DNA of 64,000 nucleotides from Oscillospiraceae bacterium HV4-5-C5C (GTDB lineage: Bacteria > Bacillota > Clostridia > Saccharofermentanales > Fastidiosipilaceae): NCBI GenBank assembly GCA_012034405.1, contig JAAVLZ010000004.1:122560-186559 (forward strand). Direction: 5' to 3'. A program made the translations under genes and the position numbers. This document shows, piece by piece, positions 41,625-51,100 of the stretch (positions within the stretch are counted from its first letter, which is position 1; each line of letters starts with the position of its first letter). Below the pieces are notes generated by a model. The model did no database searches, was not told where the DNA came from, and saw only the letters and a list, made by a program, of their open reading frames with translations.

Positions 41625-43712
41625 ATGCAGTCTTTATGGTCAGATCCCGACAGCCGTCTAAAACAGGCCCAGGCGCAAGCTGCCGGCCTCCGGAAGCAAC
41701 TGGACCGGCTCAGTACAGCGCGGCTGATCACCGCTCTGCCGGCCTTTGGGCTTTGGCTGGTTGCTTTTTGGCAGGGCAGCTGGTACTGGTATGCAGCGGC
41801 GGCAGGATTGTGTTTCCTGTTTATTGTATTCTTACGACAGCATACTGCTCGCCGTCAGGCCCTGAATCAGGCGCAGGCTTTAGCTCAGGTCTGCCGTGAC
41901 CGCCTGGACCGCCGCGGCAGCGGCTGGCAGAATTTCAGTGACAGCGGGCTGGACCTGAAGCTGCAGCTGCAAGAGCAATTGCGCCGGCAAACCTCTGCCG
42001 GGCAGGATGAGGCGGCAAAAAAGCCTGAGCCGGTCAGTCATCCAGCTCTGGCTACTGCTGTATATCTTTGCCAGGATCTGGATTTGTTAGGCCCCCGTTC
42101 ACTGTTCCAACGGATTAATCTTGCGGTAACGCCTGACGGCCGGCAAGCGCTGGCCTCAAGACTTACCGGCGTCCATGCGAAGGGCGGCCAAGCAGCTGAG
42201 CCTGCCGCCAGTCTCAGACTGCAGCAGGCTTGCCGGGACTTGGGCAGCAAGGCTGATTTCGCTGAGCAGTTCCTGATTCAGGCCCAGCTTTATCGCCACA
42301 GTGATGCCAGTCTGCGCCGCAAGGGCGGCCTGGCCTTTATCAAGGATTGCCAGGAAATGCAGTCAGAAAGTCAACAGGCAGGTACAGGGAAAGGCAGGCA
42401 GCTGCAGCGCTTGCTGCGGCTTTTGCTACCGGCTTTGACCTGCCTGGTCTGTATCCTGGCCTGGCTGGTTTCCCGGCCGTTTCTGCTGATTGCAGCCTCA
42501 TGCTTATTGCTGCTGCTGCTGGGCATCGCCATGCTGCGGCAGGGTCGGGTAACCTCAGCCCTGAGTCATTTACATGACTTTATCCGCTATGCTCAAAGCT
42601 ATGAAGGCTTTTTTACCGCGCTGGAACAACAAACCTGGGACAGTCCGCTGATGCAGGAGCTGGCAGCCAAGCTGTCCGCTCCCCCCCCCGCCCATACCGG
42701 AAACACGGCCGGGGTCCAAAAAGAAGCTGCCGCCGCCAGCGCGGCTGCCGCTTTACAACAGCTGCGGCGCCTGGGGCAGATGGAGGCATTGAGATCCAAC
42801 AGTATCGGATGGTTTTTAGCCAATATCTTTCTGCTTTGGGATGAGCAGTGCCTGGCCCTGGTCCGCAGCTGGGCCGAAAGCTTTGGCAGCAGGCTTCCGG
42901 ACTGGCTGGACAGCGTGGCCCAGGCTGAAGCTTTGCTCTCCCTGGCTTCCACACCGGATATCTATCCGGAAACCGCATTTCCGCTTTTAGAGCTAAGCAC
43001 CGGCAGCAGGCCGCAGCTGCAGTTGCAGGATTTGCAGCACCCGCTGCTGGCCACCCGGCAAGCTGTCGCCAATCCTGTCGCCCTGAGTGCCGGCACCTAT
43101 ATCATCACCGGCTCAAACATGTCCGGAAAAACCACTTATCTCAGAGCATTAGGCTTAGCCGTAGTCCTGGCCCGGGCCGGAGCAGCACTCCCCTGCAGGA
43201 GCGGAACGGTAGGCGTCTTCAACGTGCGGACCTCTATCCGGGTGGAAGATCAGGTAACGGACGGGATCTCAACCTTTTATGCGGAGATCCGCCGCATCCA
43301 GGCAATGGCAGCGGACAGTACGGATAAAGTCCCTGCCTTGCTGTTAATTGATGAGATCTTTAAGGGAACCAACTCGACTGATCGCTTGATCGGCGCCCGG
43401 GCGGCGGTGCGTAAGCTTAGCCAGCCCTGGCTTCTGACCGTGGTCACCACCCATGATTTTGAGCTTTGTGATCTGGAAAATGACCCCCGCCTGAAAGTAA
43501 GCAACCTGCATTTTGCGGAGTACTATGACCAGCAGGGGATTCATTTTGATTATAAGCTGCGGCCGGGCCGCTGCCAGACCACCAACGCCCGTTACCTGCT
43601 GCGATTAGCTGGCATCCTGCCTGAGGCTGGGTCTGAGGCTGAGGCCTCTCCTGACGGTGAGCCTGGGGCACGGGATCAAAAGCCGGTCCAGCCGCCTGAA
43701 CCGTCAGTCTGA
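41625..43712 (+). CDS. Membrane-anchored MutS-like ATPase
   Basis: This 695-residue protein has the MutS ATPase domain but not the mismatch-recognition domains. Walker A is ITGSNMSGKTTYLR (about residue 495), followed by ADSTDKVPALLLIDEIFKGTNSTDR with Walker B, and TVVTTHDFELC. Two membrane regions are present, one near residue 40 (GLWLVAFWQGSWYW) and one near 270-300. Such membrane MutS-like proteins are widespread in Clostridia with unknown function. It is not mismatch repair MutS or MutS2 because no Smr or connector domain is visible. Convergent with the helicase-like gene. Confidence 0.88.
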   Translation: MQSLWSDPDSRLKQAQAQAAGLRKQLDRLSTARLITALPAFGLWLVAFWQGSWYWYAAAAGLCFLFIVFLRQHTARRQALNQAQALAQVCRDRLDRRGSGWQNFSDSGLDLKLQLQEQLRRQTSAGQDEAAKKPEPVSHPALATAVYLCQDLDLLGPRSLFQRINLAVTPDGRQALASRLTGVHAKGGQAAEPAASLRLQQACRDLGSKADFAEQFLIQAQLYRHSDASLRRKGGLAFIKDCQEMQSESQQAGTGKGRQLQRLLRLLLPALTCLVCILAWLVSRPFLLIAASCLLLLLLGIAMLRQGRVTSALSHLHDFIRYAQSYEGFFTALEQQTWDSPLMQELAAKLSAPPPAHTGNTAGVQKEAAAASAAAALQQLRRLGQMEALRSNSIGWFLANIFLLWDEQCLALVRSWAESFGSRLPDWLDSVAQAEALLSLASTPDIYPETAFPLLELSTGSRPQLQLQDLQHPLLATRQAVANPVALSAGTYIITGSNMSGKTTYLRALGLAVVLARAGAALPCRSGTVGVFNVRTSIRVEDQVTDGISTFYAEIRRIQAMAADSTDKVPALLLIDEIFKGTNSTDRLIGARAAVRKLSQPWLLTVVTTHDFELCDLENDPRLKVSNLHFAEYYDQQGIHFDYKLRPGRCQTTNARYLLRLAGILPEAGSEAEASPDGEPGARDQKPVQPPEPSV

Positions 43713-43736
43713 ACGCCGGCTGAGCTGCCAGGCCGT

Positions 43737-46700
43737 TTAGTCTGGCAGCTTCAGCGCCTCCCCCTTGCAGTCTACCGTCTCCACCTCCAGGAGCGTCGGA
43801 GTCGTCAGGCGGCGTAAAAGTTTCAGGCCGGGGCGTTCATCTGCCTGTACGGCACCTGGTTCACCCCAGATCCAAAAGGCATCCTCCGCACTCAGCATGG
43901 CCAGATTCCAGATATCAGGATGAGCCAGGAACCAGGCCGGGTTTTCATCCTGTCCATAGACAGGCAGCACAATAATCAGGCGCCTGGACTGGCCGCTGAA
44001 CTGGCTCAGTGTACTCACTTCAATATAATCCGCCAGTTGACCTAGCGTATCCGCCAGACTCTGTCTGATCCAGGCAGCCTGGGCGGCAAACGGGGTCAGC
44101 ACCGCCAGGACCCTGGCACGCTCAGGCTCAATTCCTTCTACCTGATAAACGGACAGCAGCTGAGGATAATAACGCTTGAGCCAGACTGCCAAAGCCCTGG
44201 CCTCCGCCGCATTGCAGCGTTCCGCGCCCCAGCCCTGCGACACCGTGGCAGCTGCCGGATAATGGGCCAGGGCAGGCCATTTCAGGAGGTAAGACGGATC
44301 TGCTGCCGCCAGTCCCCGCATGGACTTAAGCTTGCCGGCGTACAGGGTTGCATTTCCCCATTGGATCAGCTCTGCATAAGACCGCCACTGCTCCTGCAGC
44401 AGAACAGGCGCGGGCAGGGCTTGCCACTCAGAAAACGCCAGCGACGGATTGAAACAGCTGGTCCGCCGCAAGGCAGCTATGGCCTCAGCCGTCAGCCCGG
44501 CCTGCTCCTGCAGGGCCCGGTTAAGGCGGGTCGGTAATAACGGCAATAAATCCGTCTTAGCCGGTCCTTCGGCCACAATGACCGCGCGTTTCGCCAACGC
44601 CAGCGGTGCCAGCACTTCCTCCGGCCGGGTAGCCTCAGCTTCGTCCAGCAATAACCAGTCGATTTGATTGAACAAATAACCATACTGACCGGCCGCGCCT
44701 AAATAGGTCCTGAACTGTCCCGCCGTCTCATGCAGGTTCATGACCAGCAGCGGTGTGACCAGGGCTAAGCGATGATAAAACTTGTCCAGCACTGCGGGAT
44801 AGGCGGTGCCCCTCTGGTGCGTTGAGCTCATGAATTCTCCGCTCAGGAAGCGTGCCTCATAATAGTGAATGGCCAGCCAGGCCTCAGCCCGGCGGACCCT
44901 GGTGTCCAGCAGGGGGTTCAGATCCTCCAGCTGAGCTTCAAGCAGCGCTGTTTTCAGCCGCAGCCGTTGCGGCCAGTCAAGCTCACGCTGTCCGCCGGCG
45001 TCTGTACTGGGTTCTGCCGCCAGCACCTCTTCTGCCAGGGTCGCATCCGCGGACTCCCGGGCCGCGCGACGCAGGCGCTCCATCCTCCGTTGGGCTTCAC
45101 TGGCTTTCGCCGGCACCTGAGCCGGCGGCACAAGGTCTTCTGTTTCCGCCGCAAAGCCTACGCCATAGTCATCCAGCGATTCCAGCTGCTCCCTGTAGCT
45201 TTCATCCAGCATTTTCAGTCGTCTGGTCCGTTCAACCAACTGCTTTTGCTGACCCTCCAGCCGTTTGAGTGCAGCCACCGCCTCAGCCGTCCCTTGCCGG
45301 TCCTCCTCAATAAAGCGCTGATACAAGCTGCGAATTACCTGGATCGTTAGTTGCTCCGGCAGAGCCTCCCGTTCTCGTTGGTTCACATATTCCCGCAAAG
45401 CCTGGTCAATTTTCCTGCGGTTAGGCTTCCAGCCGGCAAAGATCCGATAATGCCAGGGCAGGCGGCTGTAACGGCTTTCCCAATCTGCAAGTCTGGCAAC
45501 ATCGGTTGATTCCTGCAGATCATGCTGCTCGCGCCGATTTTTTTGTTCTCTGACCTGCTCAGCCAGAGATTCGGTCTCCGCTGCCAGCCCGGCGTATGCA
45601 TCTGACAATTTCCGGCCACCGGTTTCAAGTTTTATTTGATCCAGCGTATCCAGCATCCGGCAGCGCAGATCATCCAGCTGCTGCAGCAATAAATGCAGCA
45701 GGGTTTCTGCCACATGCAGGCTGGGAATTTCGCGGCCAAGATAGCGTGACAATTGCGCTCTGAAATACGCTTCAGACTTAGCCAGATTAGTCGGGTTATC
45801 CAGTATTTCCCAAAAGCCCTGGCCATTTTGATTGCTGCTTTGCGCCGCGCCAGGCACAGAGCCGCCTAAAGTCGGAAAGGCCACCGCCAGGCTGTTTACG
45901 TTATAGATCCAGCGGCGGTCCAGTAAATCCTCTTGCAGCTGGGCCAGCTTTTCAAAATAGCTCAGGGTTTCCTGCAGGCGCTCCATTGACGGTGACACCA
46001 ACGCGATCAAAGGAGCCGGCTGTTCCCGGAGGGCGCTTTCTACCAGTAGATCAGCCAGCAGGGACATCAGCAGCCGATGTTTTCCTGTGCCGGGAGGTGC
46101 CAGCAGGGTCTGGAAGTCACCACTGCTCAGCGCTTTCAGCTTAGCTTCAGCCGAGCGCTGCGAAGCGGAAAGGGCGGCATCTGAGCCCAGATAACCGCGG
46201 TGAGCCTTCATCTGTCCGATAGTCAGCTCGGCCTGGTTCTCCGCCTGGCGGACCATCGCAGCAGAACCATCTGAGTTTTGGTCTTTGGTCATGGGATCAG
46301 CGGCGGAAAGCGGGTTAGCCGTCTCCGGCTGCCGGAAATCAAAGAGCCGCTCATATAAGGGCAGAGAAGGCTTTTGCCTGAGTATCTGCGTATACAGATC
46401 CTCAGTACACCCATAAAGCATAGAGCGGTCATCAAAGAAGAAATGGATCTTGGGGTCCAGCAAATAGGTTTGCTGACCAAACCTGATCTGTCCGGCGTCA
46501 GAACAGCTGTCAATCTGATTGGAGATGCTCTTTTCCTCCGCCTGCTCCACGCCCGCCCGGCCGCCTGTCAGGATCGCTTCTCCCAGCAGGTCCTGCCAGA
46601 ATTGCTCTGCCGCCGCCAGGAAATCTGTCCAGGCCGGGCGGGTGCCTGGCTCCCAGGCCGGCAAGGCCGTCATCTTTCCCCAGACGTCCGCATAGTGATC

Positions 46701-47177
46701 CCAGGTAGTCAGGGCCAGATCCGGTTCAGCGCGCGGCGAAAGCAAATCCACATTCAGCCAGGGGAGGTCTGTCCACAGACCGCTGAAGGCCAGTTTTCCG
46801 TCCGAGGTCAGCAAAACGGCGGTCAGTAAAACTGGGACCTGGATCTGACCGGCTTCCGTATCTGTCCATTCAGCCGGGTCTTTACCCGGAGCTGGCAGCA
46901 AAGCGGTGTGCAGCGCACAAATAAACTGATAGGCTCCCGGCGTGTCCGGCTGGTCAACGGCCGCGGCGGCCGTGCCTCTCCCGGCCAATTGCCGGCGGTT
47001 AACTCTGGCTCGTTTAGCCAGATGCTGAAGGCTCAGACAGGTGGACGGATCCAGCTGGCCGCGAACAAACTGTTCACGGCTGACTGCAGCTGATTCACCA
47101 TGATCCCAGCGATGAGAGCGGCTGGCATCCGCCGCGGTTAAGCGCTGCAGGAAATACTGGGTTAGTTCTGTGTTCAT
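43737..47177 (-). CDS. SF1 helicase-like protein with degraded ATPase motifs
   Basis: The 1146-residue protein follows the layout of large SF1 (Upf1-like, AAA_12) helicases interrupted by a coiled-coil insert of about 250 residues (residues 500-750). Motif I reads APPGTGKHRLL, with His in place of the Thr/Ser that binds magnesium (about residue 362). Motif II is WLLLDEAEA near residue 842. Motif III, normally GDPxQ, is AEGPAKTDLLP, and the motif V/VI region (TLSQFSGQSRRLIIVLP) lacks the usual QG-R. The frame is intact over 3.4 kb, so the gene is maintained, but catalysis is doubtful. Function is unknown. It stands alone between convergent and downstream genes. Confidence 0.75.
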   Translation of the reverse strand: MNTELTQYFLQRLTAADASRSHRWDHGESAAVSREQFVRGQLDPSTCLSLQHLAKRARVNRRQLAGRGTAAAAVDQPDTPGAYQFICALHTALLPAPGKDPAEWTDTEAGQIQVPVLLTAVLLTSDGKLAFSGLWTDLPWLNVDLLSPRAEPDLALTTWDHYADVWGKMTALPAWEPGTRPAWTDFLAAAEQFWQDLLGEAILTGGRAGVEQAEEKSISNQIDSCSDAGQIRFGQQTYLLDPKIHFFFDDRSMLYGCTEDLYTQILRQKPSLPLYERLFDFRQPETANPLSAADPMTKDQNSDGSAAMVRQAENQAELTIGQMKAHRGYLGSDAALSASQRSAEAKLKALSSGDFQTLLAPPGTGKHRLLMSLLADLLVESALREQPAPLIALVSPSMERLQETLSYFEKLAQLQEDLLDRRWIYNVNSLAVAFPTLGGSVPGAAQSSNQNGQGFWEILDNPTNLAKSEAYFRAQLSRYLGREIPSLHVAETLLHLLLQQLDDLRCRMLDTLDQIKLETGGRKLSDAYAGLAAETESLAEQVREQKNRREQHDLQESTDVARLADWESRYSRLPWHYRIFAGWKPNRRKIDQALREYVNQREREALPEQLTIQVIRSLYQRFIEEDRQGTAEAVAALKRLEGQQKQLVERTRRLKMLDESYREQLESLDDYGVGFAAETEDLVPPAQVPAKASEAQRRMERLRRAARESADATLAEEVLAAEPSTDAGGQRELDWPQRLRLKTALLEAQLEDLNPLLDTRVRRAEAWLAIHYYEARFLSGEFMSSTHQRGTAYPAVLDKFYHRLALVTPLLVMNLHETAGQFRTYLGAAGQYGYLFNQIDWLLLDEAEATRPEEVLAPLALAKRAVIVAEGPAKTDLLPLLPTRLNRALQEQAGLTAEAIAALRRTSCFNPSLAFSEWQALPAPVLLQEQWRSYAELIQWGNATLYAGKLKSMRGLAAADPSYLLKWPALAHYPAAATVSQGWGAERCNAAEARALAVWLKRYYPQLLSVYQVEGIEPERARVLAVLTPFAAQAAWIRQSLADTLGQLADYIEVSTLSQFSGQSRRLIIVLPVYGQDENPAWFLAHPDIWNLAMLSAEDAFWIWGEPGAVQADERPGLKLLRRLTTPTLLEVETVDCKGEALKLPD

Positions 47178-47266
47178 TCACCGTCCATCCTTTCTTTGGC
47201 CATATCTGATAAAAAGCGGCTAGAGTATTTTACCATGCTTACGCAACATGCGGCTGAGGATTCGGG

Positions 47267-48040
47267 TCAAAGCCGGCGCAGGAACACCCAGCCAGCAATA
47301 CTGATCTCATGAGGTATAAACTTATCCAGGATCCGAAGCAGCAGGGACTGCAGATCGGGTGTGCAGACCGGCAGATTCAGACGACTGTCAAAGAGCGCCC
47401 GGGCGACGACCCACCGGCTCCGGCCGGCTAAGGGGAAATGGCGGATCTGGCCGGGCTGGGCGCCCTGCCGGGCTACCGGAATAAATTCCGTGTCCTTGAT
47501 CCAGTATGGGCAGACCGCGGTCACATGAATGCCGCGGGGAAATAACTCCCAGCGCAAGGCGCGGCTATAGCTCAGGACAAAGCTTTTTGACGCGGCGTAA
47601 ACTGCCAGACCCGGCAATGGTTGATAGGCAGCGACTGAGGCAATCTGCAGAATGCGTGCCTGCTTAGACATATAGGGCAGGATCAGCTGTGTCACCTGAA
47701 CCAGGGCACGGCAGTTCAGGTCAATCATGTGTGCCTGATCCGCAGCTTCGCTGTCCTGGCAGTCGCCAATCCTGCCGTACCCCGCAGCATTAACCAGTAT
47801 CCGGACTTCAGGTCTGAAATCCGCCAGGGTTTGCCTGAGCAGCTCCAGATCGTCATGACGGGTCAGATCTAAAGCCAGGATTCTGACCGGGCAGCTCACC
47901 TGACCGGCCAGCTCAGCTAAGCGTTCGCGGCGTCGGGCTATGACCCAGATTTCGTCCGGTTTGACCTTTTGAGCACTGATTGCTTTTACAAATGCTGCAC
48001 CCAGGCCGCTGGACGCTCCGCTTATGATAGCGCATTTCAT
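47267..48040 (-). CDS. Short-chain dehydrogenase/reductase
   Basis: This is a 257-residue Rossmann-fold oxidoreductase. The cofactor motif is SGASSGLGAAF, NAAGYG follows in the fourth strand region, and the catalytic YxxxK is YAASK with an upstream Ser in LQIASVAAY. The N-terminal Gly motif and the 'classical' length fit NADP-dependent reductases of the DltE/YdfG type, with an arginine pair after the second strand. Substrate is unknown. The ribosome site is weak (GGGGG). Confidence 0.9.
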   Translation of the reverse strand: MKCAIISGASSGLGAAFVKAISAQKVKPDEIWVIARRRERLAELAGQVSCPVRILALDLTRHDDLELLRQTLADFRPEVRILVNAAGYGRIGDCQDSEAADQAHMIDLNCRALVQVTQLILPYMSKQARILQIASVAAYQPLPGLAVYAASKSFVLSYSRALRWELFPRGIHVTAVCPYWIKDTEFIPVARQGAQPGQIRHFPLAGRSRWVVARALFDSRLNLPVCTPDLQSLLLRILDKFIPHEISIAGWVFLRRL

Positions 48041-48099
48041 ATCATCTGACCCCCTGTCGTACTCATCTCTTTATCCTATGAATCGCGAGGACAAAAGTA

Positions 48100-48144
48100 A
48101 AGAGGCTGCCCCGACCAAGCGTTTGGTGATCAGGACAGTCTCTT
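48100..48144 (-). terminator. Probable terminator of the giant adhesin gene
   Basis: On the minus strand AAGAGACTGTCC pairs imperfectly (one wobble, one mismatch) with GGGCAGCCTCTT, followed by TACTTTTG, about 60 bases after the stop. Confidence 0.5.
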
Positions 48145-48199
48145 CAGATAGCGGGACTAGTTGGCAGCAGCGGCGTTTAAAGCCTGCTGCTCAGGAACC

Positions 48200-51100
48200 T
48201 CAGGTTTTGTCAGGCTTTTCCCGCTTTTGTTTGTTATGGCGGCGGCGAAGCTGCAGCAGTGTCAGGGCAGCACCGCTCAGCAGCAGTCCCCAGCCGATCA
48301 CGGGGAGCGGCGTGGCGCTGGAGCCGGTCTTGGGTACTTCTACAGGCTTCACATAGGTATTGATAACCATTAACCCATTTTCCTCTGTCTGGAAATTTTC
48401 CAGTTGCAGGCGATTGCCCTTGGCATCAACTTCACGCACGCTGTAGGTGTAGGGTTGTCCTGCCGGGTCATTTTCAGGCAGTCCGGTCCAGACAACTTCA
48501 GTCATGCCATCTGGCAGCTCTGTGATCGGTGCATCGGGTACAGCCTCAGGTTCAGCTGTTCCTGCCTGCCGGTATAATTTAAACCAGATGGTCGGATGCG
48601 TACCAGCTGTGTTGACCCATTTTTTTGTGGCCTTGGCCGAAACCGTAAGCGGGTCTACGTAAGTGTTGGTCACGGTCAGTCCGTTTTCGGTCTTGACGTA
48701 GTTTTCCGGGGTTGCATCGTTACCGTCAGCATCCACTTCCTTCACGCTGAAGCGATAGGCGTTGCCGTTGATATCGGTCGCGTCCAGCCCGGTCCAGCTG
48801 ACTTCCGTGCTACCGTTCACCAGTTCTTTTAGCGCTGCACCGGGGACGACTTCCGGCGTACCGTCAGCTGTCTGTCTGTAGAGTTTGAACCAGACCGTCG
48901 GGTGATCAGCCGGACCATCTACCCAGATTTTAGTAGCGGCGGCCGCTGCGTCTGCCGGGATCACATAGCTGTTGGTCACCGTCAGCCCGGTCTCGGTCTT
49001 GGCGTAATTTGCCGGGGTAGCGTCCTTGCCATCAGCATCAACCTCCTTTACGCTGAAGCGATAGGCATTACCTGCAGCATCCGTCGCGTCCAGCCCGGCC
49101 CAGCTGACGGAAGTCGTGCCATCAGTCAATTCCTTGATTTCGGCTTCCGGTACGACTTCAGGCGCGCTGTCAGCCGTTTGCCGGTAAAGGCGGAACCAGA
49201 TCGTTGGGTGCGCAACCGGGCCGTTCACCCAGATTTTAGTGGCCACGGCGCTGGCATCGCCCGGAAGCACATAGTTATTGGTCACCGTCAGGCCGTTCTC
49301 CGTCTTGACGTAGTTTTCCGGCGTGTAGTCATTGCCGGCGGCGTCCACTTCCTTCACGCTGAAGCGATAGGCGTTGCCGTTGATATCGGTCGCGTCCAGC
49401 CCGGTCCAGCTGACTTCCGTCGTACCATCAGTCAGCGTCTTCAGTTCGGCTCCAGGGACGACTTCTGGTATACTGTCAGCCGTCTGTCGGTAGAGTTTGA
49501 ACCAGACCGTCGGGTGGGTAGCGGGGCCATCTATCCAGATCTTGGTCGCGATGGCCTCGGCGTTTGTCGGGATCACATAGCTGTTGGTTACCGTCAGCCC
49601 AGTTTCGGTCTTGACGTAGTCTTCCGGCGTATAGTCGTTACCGTCAGCGTCCACTTCCTTTGCGCTGAAGCGATAGGTGTTGCCGCTGATATCGGTCGCG
49701 TCCAGCCCGGTCCAGCTGACGGAAGTCGTGCCATCAGCCAGCGCCTTGATTTCGGCTTCCGGCACCACTTCCGGCGTACCATCAGCCGTCTGCCGGTACA
49801 GCTGGAACCAGACCGTCGGGTGGTTGGCCGGGCCGTTCACCCAGATTTTAGTGGCCAGGGCACTGGCGTCGCCCGGAATCACGTAGCTGTTGGTTACGCT
49901 CAGGCCGTTCTCGGTCTTGACGTAGTCTTCCGGCGTATAGTCATTGCCGTCAGCATCCACTTCCTTCACGCTGAAGCGATAGGCTTGGCCACTGATATCC
50001 GTCGCTTCCAGGCCGGCCCATCTGACTTCCGTCGTTCCATCAGCCAGCGGCTTCAGTTCCGCTCCCGGTACCACTTCGGGTGTACCGCCATCTGTCTGCC
50101 GATAAAGTTTGAACCAGACCGTCGGGTGGTCGGCCGGGCCGTCTACCCAGATTTTAGTCGCGATAGCTTCCGCAAGCGTTGGAATGATGTAGCTGTTAGT
50201 TACCGTGAGCCCGTTCTCGGTCTTGATGTAGTTTTCCGGCGTATAGTCGTTGCCGTCAGCGTCCACTTCCTTCACGCTGAAGCGATAGGCATTGCCGTTG
50301 ATATCGGTCGCGTCCAGTCCGGTCCAGCTGACTTCCGTTATCCCATTGGCCAGGATCTTCAGTTCCGCTCCGGGGACGGTCTCCGGCGTTCCGCCAGTCG
50401 TCTGTCGGTAAAGCTGGAACCAGATCGTCGGGTGCTCAGCCGGGCCATTGACCCAGATTTTAGTCGCCACGGCGCTGGCATCGCCCGGAATCACGTAGCT
50501 GTTGGTCACCGTCAGGCCGTTCTCCGTCTTGACGTAGTTCTCCGGTGTCGAGTCCTGGCCCTCGGCATCCACTTCCTTTACACTAAAGTGATAAGCGTTA
50601 CCGTTGATATCGGTCGCGTCCAGCCCGGTCCAGCTGACTTCCGTTATCCCATTGACCAGCATCTTCAGTTCCGCTCCGGGGACGACTTCTGGCATACCGT
50701 CAGCCGTCTGTCGGTAAAGCTGGAACCAAATCGTCGGATGGTTCTCCGGGCCATTCACCCAGATTTTGGTCGCGGTAGCCTCCGCGTCTGTCGGAATCAC
50801 ATAGGAGTTGGTCACGGCCAGGCCGGCTTCCTGCTTAACGTATTTATCCGGCGTGTAGTCACTGCCAGCAGCGTCCACCTCTTTCACACTGAAGCGATAG
50901 GCATTGCCGTTGATATCGGTCGCGTCCAGGCCGGTCCAGCTGACTGAAGTCGTACCATTGGCCAGGATCTTCAGTTCCGCTCCCGGCACCGCTTCCGGCG
51001 TACCATCAGCCGTCTGCCGGTACAGCTGGAACCAGACCGTTGGATGTTCAGCCGGGCCGTTCACCCAGATTTTAGTCGCCACGGCGCTGGCATCGCCCGG

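Noticed and set aside
44852..45350. Pair of plus-strand frames of 138 and 161 codons
   Set aside because: They lie opposite the helicase-like gene and are low-complexity products of its biased codons.
48902..50947. Long open frame (681 codons) on the plus strand inside the adhesin gene
   Set aside because: It is antisense to the repeat array and owes its length to the 306-base periodicity, a multiple of three. It has no ribosome site and no family features.
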